Assembly: GCA_903884455.1 (NCBI GenBank)
Contig: CAISEW010000016.1
Span: forward strand, 1 to 64,000
Reading direction: 5' to 3'
Length of the DNA stretch: 64,000 nucleotides
Origin: an uncultured Chloroflexota bacterium
GTDB taxonomy: Bacteria > Chloroflexota > Dehalococcoidia > GIF9 > AB-539-J10
Position 1 is the first letter of the stretch; every line of letters starts with the position of its first letter. The notes under the pieces are model-generated. The model was not told the DNA's origin. It was given only the letters and a program-made list of their open reading frames with translations, and ran no database searches. The position numbers were made by a program, and so were the translations under genes. Below, one piece after another: positions 33,063 to 41,546 of the stretch.

Positions 33063-34266
33063 AGGCGCCAAACTTATCCAATTTTAAAGCGTTAGCCATA
33101 GCTAAGGGCATTATTTCCGTAGCCGGGAAACGCCCCATACCACCAGCCAGGCAGGCTCGTTCTGAGAACTCAGCGACATTATCGGGGCGACACCATTTGG
33201 ACTTTAGCATGAAAGGGACTGGATGCCAGCTATGCATGGCTAAGGTCGCCGGGGTAGAGTGGTCTCCAGTGATAATCAGGACCTCCGGCTCTAAGCTGAG
33301 CAAGCTGGGGAGGGCATTATCAAGTTCCTCAATGGCCTGAACTTTAGCCCGGAAGTCGCCATCTTCCCCTCTGGTATCGGCGCTCTTAAAATGGACGAAG
33401 AAGAAATCATAATCGGCATAGTAGCGGCGTAGGCTGTCCAGTTGCTCTGTTATGCTGTCACCCCCTGGCAATACCTGCATCCCTACCAGCCTGGCTAGGC
33501 CCCGGTACATGGGATACGTAGCGATGGCTGCCGGCTTTAATTTATATATTTCAGATATAAGGGGGATGTCGGGGCGACGGGAGAAGCCGCGCAGGAGCAC
33601 CATGTTGGCGGGGGCTTTACCTTGTAAGAGGCTTTTTGCTTGAGATACAAATTCGTTGACAATTCTCGCGGTTTTCTGTGCCTGCGGCGATAATGCCTTT
33701 ATTTTTTTGGGGGCTAGTCCTACTTGCTGGGGGTCAGAATCTGCTAGCTCAGAAGACAAAGCTTTGCCTCGGAGGATGAGCACAAATCTATGTTCTTTCA
33801 CCGGCAGCACGGAAATCTCAGCTTCATCTATGGCGATATTACTCAATAAGCGGCACAACTTGGTATTTTTATCTGTGGCAAGCCGTCCTGCTCTTCTGTC
33901 GGTAATGATTCCCCTGTCATCAACTGTGCAGAAATTACCCCGGGCTGCGATATCGTCTGGCTTTAGTTCTAAGTCTATTCCCAAAGCTTCCATGACTCCC
34001 CGCCCGATATTATATTGGACAGGGTCGTAGCCAAAGATGGCTAGGTGCCCCGGCGCACTCCCCGGCGTAATTCCTGGGCTAACAGGGTCAATGAGCCCGC
34101 AAAGGGAGTCCTTGGCTATGCGATTCAGGTTGGGCTTCCTGGCTGATTCCATCTCTGTTTTACCGCTTTTAGGATGGGGTAGACCGCCTACGCCATCTAT
34201 TATCAAAAGCACTATTTTAGACGGGGATGTCCGGGATATTTTCTTCATGTGCTCAAATCCAATCAT
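33061..34266 (-). CDS. apgM: 2,3-bisphosphoglycerate-independent phosphoglycerate mutase, archaeal type
   Basis: The enzyme interconverts 3- and 2-phosphoglycerate in glycolysis and gluconeogenesis. It belongs to the alkaline phosphatase superfamily: IVLLIIDGVGG metal-binding start, GSAPGHLAIFGYDPVQYNIGRG with the active-site Ser, and the C-terminal metal ligands in ITGDHSTPATLAMHSWHPVP. A 13-codon longer frame starts at TTG 34305, but that region is a good promoter, so the ATG at 34266 is chosen (401 residues). ATG 34248 is another candidate. Related phosphopentomutase-like roles cannot be excluded. Confidence 0.88.
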   Translation of the reverse strand: MIGFEHMKKISRTSPSKIVLLIIDGVGGLPHPKSGKTEMESARKPNLNRIAKDSLCGLIDPVSPGITPGSAPGHLAIFGYDPVQYNIGRGVMEALGIDLELKPDDIAARGNFCTVDDRGIITDRRAGRLATDKNTKLCRLLSNIAIDEAEISVLPVKEHRFVLILRGKALSSELADSDPQQVGLAPKKIKALSPQAQKTARIVNEFVSQAKSLLQGKAPANMVLLRGFSRRPDIPLISEIYKLKPAAIATYPMYRGLARLVGMQVLPGGDSITEQLDSLRRYYADYDFFFVHFKSADTRGEDGDFRAKVQAIEELDNALPSLLSLEPEVLIITGDHSTPATLAMHSWHPVPFMLKSKWCRPDNVAEFSERACLAGGMGRFPATEIMPLAMANALKLDKFGA

Positions 34267-34276
34267 GGTATTTGTT

Positions 34277-34305
34277 ATTTTACTCGGAGGCGTAGCCCAG
34301 TTCAA
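34277..34305 (-). promoter_or_regulatory. Promoter of apgM with almost no leader
   Basis: On the minus strand TTGAAC and TAAAAT are 17 bases apart. The -10 box ends ten bases before the ATG at 34266, and no Shine-Dalgarno site is present. Confidence 0.5.
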
Positions 34306-34353
34306 GTTTGTCGTTTGACAAGGCTAGCTTGATAGCAGCGGGGAACATATCTA

Positions 34354-34383
34354 TTGACGGAATACTTGTTTTCATATCATACT
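34354..34383 (+). promoter_or_regulatory. Candidate promoter of the DUF3096 gene
   Basis: TTGACG and CATACT stand 18 bases apart, about 32 bases before the start codon. The -10 box is a four-of-six match. Confidence 0.4.
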
Positions 34384-34415
34384 AGTGGTAATTCAATTAC
34401 AGGAGGTGATAATCT

Positions 34416-34583
34416 ATGCTTGATGTGCTTCATTCGCTACCCACATTAACTGTCGTTGGAGGAATAATCGCCATTATCTTCGGTATCGTCATAATGATTT
34501 TCCCTAAAATCCTCAATTATCTGGTGGGCATCTTCTTGATATTGTGCGGAGTGGCAGCGCTTATTCTCCATTTTATTGCCTAA
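34416..34583 (+). CDS. DUF3096 family small membrane protein
   Basis: A 55-residue protein: a short N-terminus, then two hydrophobic segments (VVGGIIAIIFGIVIMIF and LVGIFLILCGVAALIL) around the loop PKILNY. This GGxxAIIFGxxxxxxPxxLNYxVGxxL pattern is the DUF3096 family, found as tiny two-helix membrane proteins of unknown function in many anaerobes. A textbook AGGAGGTGA lies six bases before the ATG. Confidence 0.8.
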   Translation: MLDVLHSLPTLTVVGGIIAIIFGIVIMIFPKILNYLVGIFLILCGVAALILHFIA

Positions 34584-34743
34584 AGTCGGAAAGACTTTTG
34601 GCGGCTGGTGCATAGTTCATACAAGTCAACCGAGTTCCTTACTTTGGGGAGACTGGTTCTCCGAGAGCTTTCCGGATGATATGTGCTCAAGCTCTTGAGG
34701 CACCACGTTTGTTACGCGAGCAGCTAATCGCTCGCTTTCAAGA

Positions 34744-34773
34744 TTGAAAGTGGCAGCTATTGTAAAGTATAAT
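34744..34773 (+). promoter_or_regulatory. Strong promoter of the tRNA-His/tRNA-Arg unit
   Basis: TTGAAA and a perfect TATAAT are 18 bases apart, and the -10 box ends 12 bases before the tRNA-His G-1. Confidence 0.75.
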
Positions 34774-34785
34774 ATTGATGGTTGT

Positions 34786-34862
34786 GGTGAGCGTAGCCCA
34801 GCGGTTAAGGCGCCAGGTTGTGGCCCTGGAGATCGTGGGTTCAAATCCCACCGTTCACCCCA
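34786..34862 (+). tRNA. tRNA-His (anticodon GTG), with encoded G-1 and CCA
   Basis: The cloverleaf folds completely: acceptor GTGAGCG with CGTTCAC, anticodon stem CCAGG/CCTGG with loop TTGTGGC, T-arm GTGGG-TTCAAAT-CCCAC. An extra G before position 1 faces C73, the identity element of tRNA-His, and the 3' CCA is encoded. Confidence 0.96.
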
Positions 34863-34871
34863 ATTTATTTT

Positions 34872-34945
34872 GCGCCTATAGCTCAGCGGACAAGAGCACC
34901 GGTCTTCGGAACCGGGGGTCGTGGGTTCAAATCCCTCTAGGCGCG
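34872..34945 (+). tRNA. tRNA-Arg (anticodon TCG)
   Basis: Acceptor GCGCCTA pairs with TAGGCGC; the anticodon stem CCGGT/ACCGG closes a loop CTTCGGA with anticodon TCG; the T-arm carries TTCAAAT with one mismatch in its stem. Discriminator base G; CCA is not encoded. It is nine bases after tRNA-His and probably transcribed with it. Confidence 0.94.
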
Positions 34946-35094
34946 CTATCATAGTGCAGAGTCTATCTCGTACTCCCACAGGAAATTCACTTCACTCTTT
35001 TATGCCTTACAAAATCTTCGATTTGTCTGGATGGATTTCATAGGAAAATAGGAGATGCCAATGGAGTAGGTATGGTGTCCCCTGAAAAAAGGCG

Positions 35095-35123
35095 TTGATA
35101 ATGAGGTAAGGACGTTGTAAGAT
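35095..35123 (+). promoter_or_regulatory. Promoter of mscL
   Basis: TTGATA and TAAGAT are separated by exactly 17 bases, 35 bases upstream of the ATG; GGAGGG lies between them and the gene. Confidence 0.55.
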
Positions 35124-35157
35124 AAATGATAAATAAAACAGAAAGGAGGGAAAGAGA

Positions 35158-35622
35158 ATGTTACAAGACTTCAAGGCATTCATAATGAGAGGCAACGTGA
35201 TTGACATGGCCGTGGGCATCATCATCGGTATTGCCTTTGGTTTGGTTGTAAACTCACTTGTTAAAGACGTCATTATGCCACCCATAGGTCTCGCCTTGGG
35301 CAACGTTGATTTCGTCAACCTCTTCGTTGTCCTTAAAGAAGGTTTAATAATTCCCGGGCCATATGCTTCTCTGGCTGACGCCCAGGCTGCCGGGGCAGTT
35401 ACAATCAACTACGGGGCCTTCATAAATGCTGTTGTTAATTTGCTGATAATAGCAGCAGTCGTTTTCTTTTTAATTGTGCGTCCAATTGCCAAGCTGCAAG
35501 CCCGCAAAAAGGCAGGAGAACCGGCTGCCCCGAAAACGAAGGAATGCCCGTACTGCATTACCGCCATTCCTATTAAGGCCAGTCGCTGTCCGAACTGCAC
35601 TTCAGAACTGAAAACGGCCTAA
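35158..35622 (+). CDS. mscL: Large-conductance mechanosensitive channel with C-terminal zinc ribbon
   Basis: MscL opens under membrane tension to release solutes during hypo-osmotic shock. The N-terminal helix and TM1 are typical ([39 protein letters not shown]), followed by a periplasmic loop and TM2 ([19 protein letters not shown]). After TM2 the usual charged helix is replaced or followed by a zinc-ribbon with two CPxC pairs ([18 protein letters not shown]). The length of 154 residues is slightly above the E. coli form because of that tail. AGGAGGG precedes the ATG. Confidence 0.93.
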   Translation: MLQDFKAFIMRGNVIDMAVGIIIGIAFGLVVNSLVKDVIMPPIGLALGNVDFVNLFVVLKEGLIIPGPYASLADAQAAGAVTINYGAFINAVVNLLIIAAVVFFLIVRPIAKLQARKKAGEPAAPKTKECPYCITAIPIKASRCPNCTSELKTA

Positions 35623-35770
35623 ATCAGCAGGCATTCCCTGTAGTAGGTAACGACAGCAGCACATCGAGCACTTCGGCACCACTCCACTCGGTTCAAGGGA
35701 CCATGACTAAAGAGAGCTATGCCCGAGGGTACACACGATTTTCCCAAGAGCGGAGGGAGATGGGGTTAGC

Positions 35771-36403
35771 TTAAAAATCATCAAGTACGGATTTTTGTAA
35801 CTCTTTTAGATGTGAAGTATCGTTATGTCTGGTCAAGACGAAACGCCCATCCACGTAATTGAAAATAGTGATTCCACCTACATCCTGATTGATATTCCAG
35901 AAGTGTGAGTTGCCCAGTCCCAGTAAGGAGCATATCAGGACTTTGTTCACAACCCTATGCGATACCAATAATACGCTGCCCTGATATTTGGAGAGGACAT
36001 CATTAACTACCTCGATAGCTCTCCTTCTTACATCTTCCAGGCTCTCTCCGCCGGGCATTTTTACCTTGTTAGGATTATTGTGCCACTCGTTGTGGAGGGT
36101 CGGATATAGCTTCTTTGCTTCTTGCTCTGGCAAAGATTGCCATTCCCCATAATCGAAATCTATAAGGCCCTCGGCAACGTGTACGCCAACTTTCTGATAA
36201 CGGGCAATGATATTTGCCGTGTCTAGCGCCCTTTTTAAAGGGCTGGAATAAATAGCCTCTAATCCCCAGTTGCTTAAATACTTGCCCAATAGCTCTGCCT
36301 GTTTAATGCCCACTTCGTCCAGATTTACATCTGCTCTACCCCGATATATCTTCTCTACATTCCACACGGTTTCTCCGTGTCTTGCCAGGATAAGTTTTGC
36401 CAT
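35771..36403 (-). CDS. Histidine phosphatase family protein (phosphoglycerate mutase-like)
   Basis: The catalytic RHGET motif is at residues 8-12, the second arginine-containing YSSPLKRALDTA near 54, and the closing SHRVVNKVL near 149. This is the branch that includes alpha-ribazole phosphatases, cofactor-dependent phosphoglycerate mutases and broad phosphatases. No cobalamin genes are adjacent, so no substrate is assigned. A related enzyme lies at 60127-60747. 210 residues, complete. Confidence 0.87.
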   Translation of the reverse strand: MAKLILARHGETVWNVEKIYRGRADVNLDEVGIKQAELLGKYLSNWGLEAIYSSPLKRALDTANIIARYQKVGVHVAEGLIDFDYGEWQSLPEQEAKKLYPTLHNEWHNNPNKVKMPGGESLEDVRRRAIEVVNDVLSKYQGSVLLVSHRVVNKVLICSLLGLGNSHFWNINQDVGGITIFNYVDGRFVLTRHNDTSHLKELQKSVLDDF

Positions 36404-36496
36404 GGCTCCCCCACAATAATTATCTAATGTCTGAGACTTTATACCAATCTGGGAAGAAACTCAATTTCTTGAGCTTGGATGGTTGACTTGTGCTCG

Positions 36497-36525
36497 TTGA
36501 TTAATTAGGATTGTGGGTGTAAAAT
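36497..36525 (+). promoter_or_regulatory. Promoter of the DUF151 nuclease gene
   Basis: TTGATT and TAAAAT stand exactly 17 bases apart, 23 bases before the ATG, with AAAGGAGG between. Confidence 0.6.
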
Positions 36526-36548
36526 AAACGCTGCAAAGGAGGCATAGC

Positions 36549-37070
36549 ATGGTAGAGATGACGATTGACAGCATCCGGGTTAGCTTGATGAATTATCAAA
36601 GGGTGGTGATTTTAAAGGAGAAGGGGACTAATCGTTATCTACCCATTTGGATTGGTCCTGCTGAAGCAGATGCTATTGCCGTAAAGTTACAAAATGTCGA
36701 ATTATCTCGCCCTTTGACGCATGATTTGTTGCAATCTGTAATTTCTACCCTGGGGGCTTCAGTTGACTATATTGTGGTAAATGGACTTAAGGAAGATACT
36801 TTCTATGCCAGACTTGCTCTCAGCATTGATGGTGTTAAATTAGATATTGATTCTCGACCTAGCGATGCCTTGGCCCTGGCTGTAAGAGTTGGGGCACCAA
36901 TATATGTTGAGGAATCGGTGTTGGAAAAAGCGGGCATTATACTGGAAGAAGAAACAGGCAAAGCTGTTTCTGAAAGTAAAGTTGATGAACAAGAGCTGAA
37001 AGGGCTATCAGCATATAAGGATTTCATAAATACGCTTGATTTAGAAGATTTTAAGAAACGCCAATCCTGA
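36549..37070 (+). CDS. Bifunctional nuclease family protein (DUF151)
   Basis: The DUF151 domain fills residues 1-135, recognisable by LPIWIGPAEADAIAVKL, RPLTHDLLQSVI and DSRPSDALALAVR. Family members have been described as nucleases acting on both DNA and RNA. A short C-terminal segment (KGLSAYKDFINTLDLEDF) resembles a UvrB/C-like helical pair. The gene has its own promoter and a strong AAAGGAGG site. Confidence 0.88.
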   Translation: MVEMTIDSIRVSLMNYQRVVILKEKGTNRYLPIWIGPAEADAIAVKLQNVELSRPLTHDLLQSVISTLGASVDYIVVNGLKEDTFYARLALSIDGVKLDIDSRPSDALALAVRVGAPIYVEESVLEKAGIILEEETGKAVSESKVDEQELKGLSAYKDFINTLDLEDFKKRQS

Positions 37071-37082
37071 GAATGTCAATAA

Positions 37083-37103
37083 AAGTGGCCTTTTTTGCCA
37101 CTT
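37083..37103. terminator. Hairpin between DUF151 gene and aroQ
   Basis: AAGTGGC and GCCACTT pair around a CTTTTTT loop, 12 bases after the DUF151 stop. Read on the minus strand the stem is followed by TTATTG, so it could end the dprA-topA-aroQ transcript. Confidence 0.4.
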
Positions 37104-37182
37104 CCAGATAAATTCTCCTGTGTCGCAGGGCAACGGACTATTGCTGAGCAGCCGATCGGGCAAATAAAAGGAGCTTGAAATC

Positions 37183-37629
37183 CTAACGTGAAGGCTTTGC
37201 TTTCAGCCCACCAACCAGGACTTGCAAGGCAGTAATATACCCCCTCCAACCCAAGCCACTTATCTGACCTTCAGCTATGGGGGCAATTACAGACTTGGCT
37301 CGCCATTCCTCACGGCGGTAAATATTGGATAAATGGACTTCAATTACCGGTAATTTGCTGTCAGCCAGGGCATCAAGCAGAGAAAATCCATAGTGGGTGA
37401 GGGCGCCAGGGTTAATTATTATGCCCTGGGCGGAATCTGCTTGCTCTTGAATAAAATCTACGAGTGCCCCTTCATGGTTAGACTGAAATGTCACCACTTC
37501 GACATTTAAAGCCCGGGCTTCTTTCTTCAGTAGGGCATCAATTTGGCCCAGGGTCTTTTCTCCGTAAATTGCCTTTTCTCTTTTGCCCAGCATATTCAAA
37601 TTTGGTCCATGGATAACTAGAATTTTCAT
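37183..37629 (-). CDS. aroQ: 3-dehydroquinate dehydratase, type II
   Basis: The enzyme dehydrates 3-dehydroquinate in the shikimate pathway. The dodecameric type II signature is complete: IHGPNLNMLGKRE with the lid region, SNHEGALVDFIQ, INPGALTHYGFSL, and EVHLSNIYRREEWRAKS. 148 residues, typical. It overlaps the topA stop by four bases (ATGA), so it is translationally coupled to topA. No other shikimate genes are in the window. Confidence 0.95.
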   Translation of the reverse strand: MKILVIHGPNLNMLGKREKAIYGEKTLGQIDALLKKEARALNVEVVTFQSNHEGALVDFIQEQADSAQGIIINPGALTHYGFSLLDALADSKLPVIEVHLSNIYRREEWRAKSVIAPIAEGQISGLGWRGYITALQVLVGGLKAKPSR

Positions 37630-39761
37630 AAGGCTACCTCCTCTTTTTGTTTTTCCGGCTCGGATAGTTGTACTTTACGTTGACAAGCCACGCATTTAGC
37701 CCAATCACCTCTGTATTGTACCAAAAGATTGCCACAGTCAGGGCAAGGCTGAGCTATTGGCCTGCGATTTACGGTGAATTGGCATTTGGGAAACTTGCTA
37801 CACCCATAAAATACCTTCTTTTTCTTACTGATTCTTTTCACGAGCTCACCCCCACACTGGGGGCAAGAAACCCCGGTTTTAACTATGTAGGGCATGGTTG
37901 TTTTACAGTCAGGATAGCCGCTACAGGCGAGAAATTTACCGAAACGCCCGACCTTTATGACCATGGGGCGACCGCATTTGGGACATGTCTCCTCGCTTAC
38001 CTGAGTCATGCTGACCTTTTCTAAATTTATCCAAGCTTTATCCAGCATATCTTGAAAGGGGGGATAAAATTCCTGCAAAGCAGCGCTCCATGCATATTTA
38101 CCTTGGGCTATTTCGTCTAGTTGTTCTTCCATCTGAGCCGTGAAACCAGGGTCAACGATTTTAGGGAAATGCGCAGTCAAGATTTTGTTGACAGTTATCC
38201 CTAGTTCCGTAGGATGGAATTTGCCATCGGCTTTGTTAACGTAATCTCTCTCTTGAATAGTGGACAAGATGGGGGCATAGGTACTGGGGCGTCCGATTCC
38301 TTTTTGCTCCAGGGCTTTTATCAATGTGGCCTCAGTGTAGCGGGGTGGCGGCTGGGTAAAACATTGTTCGGGAAATGTTCCCAGGTAAATCAATTTATCT
38401 CCAATCCTCAGCTTGGGCAAGGAAACAAAGCTTTCGCTTCGTTCATCTTCATCCCTGCTTTCGCTGTAAACAGCCATAAAACCAGGAAATTTAACCACAG
38501 AGCTACTTGCTTTGAGTAGATATCCTTGAGGTTGTTTTTTGGCATTGCTTGCCTCTATCTCCACGTTGGTTGTGTCGTATAAAGTTGCTGACATTTGACT
38601 GGCAACCATACGCTTCCAGATAAGCTCGTAGAGCTTTAGCTGAGCTGGATCGAGAAATGGTTTGAGTTGCTCCGGCTGGCGGTAAATTTTGGTGGGCCGA
38701 ATTGCCTCGTGAGCTTCTTGGGCCCACTTTACTTTCCTGGCAAAACTACGTGGCTTTGGCGGGAGAAATTTGGCTCCGTATTTCTCACCGATGAATTCCC
38801 TCGCCTCGCTTATGGCAGAGGCCGCCACATGGGTAGAATCGGTGCGCATATAGGTAATAAGTCCCACCGAGCCTTCCTTGCCCAAGGGCAAGCCTTCGTA
38901 AAGTTGCTGGGCAATAGCCATAGTTCGCCTGGCGGTGAAGTGCAGCTTCTGCCAGGCCTCTTGCTGCAAGGTGCTCGTGATAAAGGGTGGGGCTGGCTGA
39001 CGGGCTACCTGTTTAGTTACCACCGTCTTAACTGCATATTTAGCCTTTTCTAAGTCGGCGGTAACTCTGTCTGCTTCATCCTTACTGCCAATATCCAGCT
39101 TGGTGCCATCGGCCAGGGCGAACAGCCTGGCTTTAAAGCTCGCCTTTTTTTCTTCAAGCGGAGCTAGCTCAACTTCTATAATCCAGTACTCCTGAGGAAT
39201 AAAGTCTTGAATCTCCTGCTCACGGTCAACAATCATCCTCACGGCCACCGATTGAACCCTGCCTGCGGAAAGTCCCCTCTGCACCTTTCGCCACAGGAGC
39301 GGACTCAGCTTGTAGCCCACAAGTCTATCCAGGATACGCCGGGCTTGCTGGGCATTCACCAGGTTCATATCAATAGAGCGGGGACTTTGGAAGGCCTCTT
39401 GAACCGCGTCCTTGGTTATTTCATGAAAAACTACGCGCTGAACGGGTCTGTCATCCTTGTCCAGCTTGGTTGCTTGTACCAGATGCCAGGAAATTGCCTC
39501 TCCCTCGCGGTCAGGGTCAGTAGCCAAATAGATAGAACTAGCCTTACTAGCCGCCTTTTGGATTTCGCCAACTATCTTTTTCTTCGCTGCGGGAATGACA
39601 TACTTGGGGATGAAACCCTTGTCTATATCTACCCCGAGGCTTGCCCTGGGCAAATCGCGCACATGCCCCAGAGATGCTTTGACGCTATAGCTGCGTCCCA
39701 GAATCTTATTTAGCGTCCTGGCTTTGGCGGGAGATTCGACGATAACTAGTTTACTTGCCAT
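37626..39761 (-). CDS. topA: DNA topoisomerase I
   Basis: A type IA topoisomerase that relaxes negative supercoils. The TOPRIM domain opens with VIVESPAKARTL and has LATDPDREGEAISWHL; the active-site Tyr is in GLITYMRTDS near residue 300. Three C-terminal zinc modules follow: CPKCGRPMVIKVGRFGKFLA with CSGYPDC, CPQCGGEL with CSKFPKC, and CPDCGNLL with CVAC. 711 residues. It starts 13 bases after dprA and overlaps aroQ. Confidence 0.96.
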   Translation of the reverse strand: MASKLVIVESPAKARTLNKILGRSYSVKASLGHVRDLPRASLGVDIDKGFIPKYVIPAAKKKIVGEIQKAASKASSIYLATDPDREGEAISWHLVQATKLDKDDRPVQRVVFHEITKDAVQEAFQSPRSIDMNLVNAQQARRILDRLVGYKLSPLLWRKVQRGLSAGRVQSVAVRMIVDREQEIQDFIPQEYWIIEVELAPLEEKKASFKARLFALADGTKLDIGSKDEADRVTADLEKAKYAVKTVVTKQVARQPAPPFITSTLQQEAWQKLHFTARRTMAIAQQLYEGLPLGKEGSVGLITYMRTDSTHVAASAISEAREFIGEKYGAKFLPPKPRSFARKVKWAQEAHEAIRPTKIYRQPEQLKPFLDPAQLKLYELIWKRMVASQMSATLYDTTNVEIEASNAKKQPQGYLLKASSSVVKFPGFMAVYSESRDEDERSESFVSLPKLRIGDKLIYLGTFPEQCFTQPPPRYTEATLIKALEQKGIGRPSTYAPILSTIQERDYVNKADGKFHPTELGITVNKILTAHFPKIVDPGFTAQMEEQLDEIAQGKYAWSAALQEFYPPFQDMLDKAWINLEKVSMTQVSEETCPKCGRPMVIKVGRFGKFLACSGYPDCKTTMPYIVKTGVSCPQCGGELVKRISKKKKVFYGCSKFPKCQFTVNRRPIAQPCPDCGNLLVQYRGDWAKCVACQRKVQLSEPEKQKEEVAL

Positions 39762-39774
39762 AATTTATCCTGTC

Positions 39775-40872
39775 TTAATTCCTTCGAGCTAGCACATAGT
39801 TCATATTTCCTACTTGTCTGACAATCCCCTTTAACTCTAGCATCGCTAGGGTGCTGCTCACTTCCGGCATTGGTAAACCGCTGCGGCGGCAAATTTCATC
39901 TATATGATTGGGCTCGGAACTCAATTGTTTTAGTATAGCAGATTCAACTTCGTCAGCCGGCGAAAATTCCTTGATTTCCATTTGCTGTACTACGATAGTC
40001 AAGTTTAATTCTTGTAGAATGTCAGCACAATTGTAAACTAACTTGGCTCCTTCTTGAATAAGATGGTTAGTTCCCTGACTGGCCGGGGAGAGTATGCTGC
40101 CCGGGATAGCGAAGACCTCTCGATTCTGTTCCACTGCCTGATGGGCCGTAATCAAAGCCCCACTCCTTTCTCCAGCTTCCACCACCAGCACCCCCAGGCT
40201 CAAGCCACTCATAATTCGATTGCGGAGCGGGAAATTCTCAGCCCGAGGCTTGACGCCTAAAGGATATTCACTGACCAGAGCGCCGTGCTCCATAATAGCT
40301 TGAGCCAGTTTGGCATTTTCTCCGGGATAGACGATATCCAGACCGGAGCCAAACACAGCTATGGTTTTGCCCCCGGCATCCAGAGCAGCCCGATGTGCTA
40401 CAGAGTCAATTCCTCGAGCTAATCCGCTGACAATAGTGATTTTACTTCGGGCTAAGTCGGCTACAATCTCTTCAGTTACCTGCCTCCCATAGATGGTGGG
40501 ACGACGGGTACCGACTATGGCCAGGCAAGGCTCATCCTCGGCTGGGAGGCTACCCCTCACATAAAGCACCGGGGGATAATCATAGATTTCTTTTAATCTC
40601 GAGGGATAAAGAGGGTCCTCATAGACAAACACCTTTACCCTGTAGTGTTCCAGTTTTTCCATCTCGGCGCTCAGGGAAATTCTCGGACGTAGAGTCACCA
40701 GGGCATCGATGCTTCGGGAATCTAGTCCTGCTTGCTTTAGCTTGCCTTCGGGAGCTTTCCAGGCCTCCTGTAAACTGCCAAAGTACTCTTTTAGCTGGGA
40801 AATCCGTACCCGACCAATCCCGGGTATCCCGGAAAAAGCTACCCAATATTTCAGTTCGTCAGCGCTTACCAT
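39775..40872 (-). CDS. dprA: DNA processing protein DprA
   Basis: DprA loads RecA onto incoming single-stranded DNA during transformation, and is widely conserved even where competence is unproven. An N-terminal helix-hairpin-helix region (GIPGIGRVRISQL) precedes the Rossmann-like core (LAIVGTRRPTIYGRQVTEEI, SGLARGIDSVAHRAAL, GSGLDIVYPGENAKLA, GLLVVEAG-type GVLVVEAGERSGALITA). A C-terminal winged helix (PNHIDEICRRSGLPMPEVSS) follows. 365 residues. First gene of dprA-topA-aroQ. Confidence 0.95.
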   Translation of the reverse strand: MVSADELKYWVAFSGIPGIGRVRISQLKEYFGSLQEAWKAPEGKLKQAGLDSRSIDALVTLRPRISLSAEMEKLEHYRVKVFVYEDPLYPSRLKEIYDYPPVLYVRGSLPAEDEPCLAIVGTRRPTIYGRQVTEEIVADLARSKITIVSGLARGIDSVAHRAALDAGGKTIAVFGSGLDIVYPGENAKLAQAIMEHGALVSEYPLGVKPRAENFPLRNRIMSGLSLGVLVVEAGERSGALITAHQAVEQNREVFAIPGSILSPASQGTNHLIQEGAKLVYNCADILQELNLTIVVQQMEIKEFSPADEVESAILKQLSSEPNHIDEICRRSGLPMPEVSSTLAMLELKGIVRQVGNMNYVLARRN

Positions 40873-41042
40873 ATGAACTCTTGCTGGATTTTAGCATAAC
40901 TCTCCCCGCAAAAGAGAGCTATTGACACCATGCAGTAGCTATGCTACGCTAAAATAAATTGAGACTCGCTTGATGGGAGACCGTTTAATTGTCACCCTGA
41001 GAGAGGATTATTAAATGAACTTGATGGGAAAAGGAGGCGAAA

Positions 41043-41396
41043 ATGGGTACAGCTAACCCCTTACCAGCTACGATAGTTGACATTGGTCTATCTAATCTGG
41101 TGCTAATCTTAGGGATTTTCATCGTCATCGTGGGCATAATAATAGCCGGTGTAGTCTATCGGGAGTCGCGTGAATGGAAAAAATTGGTATTGCCCATGTT
41201 TGATAGGGACTCCTCTGAGATGGCACCTGAATCCTCTAAGGAGTCAAGTAACTTAACGCCCCGGATGGCAGCCTATGGCAAGGAGATATTTAGCCGAGTC
41301 TTTACTCATATGGACGTCGCTGGGTTGCTAGGCGGCGCCACTATCGTCATCCTGGGTATACTTGTAGTCCTGGTAGGGTTAACTCTCGGGAGTTAG
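41043..41396 (+). CDS. Small two-helix membrane protein of unknown function
   Basis: 117 residues with one hydrophobic segment at about 16-41 (LVLILGIFIVIVGIIIAGVV) and another at about 95-115 (GATIVILGILVVLVGLTL), separated by a charged stretch. I recognise no family. GGAGG eight bases before the ATG supports the start. TTGACA at 40922-40927 lies upstream, with a small palindrome GTAGCTATGCTAC at 40935-40947. The 3' half is duplicated, in degenerate form, directly downstream. Confidence 0.65.
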   Translation: MGTANPLPATIVDIGLSNLVLILGIFIVIVGIIIAGVVYRESREWKKLVLPMFDRDSSEMAPESSKESSNLTPRMAAYGKEIFSRVFTHMDVAGLLGGATIVILGILVVLVGLTLGS

Positions 41397-41399
41397 CTT

Positions 41400-41546
41400 G
41401 ACGCCCCGTGTGTCGGCTTTTGGCCAGGAGATATTTGGCCGAGTTTTACTTATTTGGACGTCGCCAGCTTGCCAGGCGGCGCTATTTCAAAGTGGCCCAC
41501 TACCCGCATACTTGTAGTCTTGATAGGACTTGCTCTCAGCGGTTAG
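41400..41546 (+). pseudogene. Degenerate tandem copy of the 3' half of the preceding gene
   Basis: 41400-41546 aligns with 41256-41396: both run ACGCCCCG, CAGGAGATATTT or AAGGAGATATTT, GGACGTCGC, GCGGCGC, ATACTTGTAGTC and end in TAG. The copy contains indels that break the frame. Its last 60 bases are antisense to the end of the next gene. Confidence 0.75.

Noticed and set aside
34626-34979. 117-residue minus-strand open frame (ARLEGFEPTTPGSEDRC..., GERWDLNPRSPGPQPG)
   Set aside because: It is the antisense of tRNA-His and tRNA-Arg; this peptide pattern is a well-known artefact of tRNA genes.
35007-35408. 133-residue open frame antisense to mscL
   Set aside because: It overlaps the clear mscL gene and its promoter and has no recognisable features.
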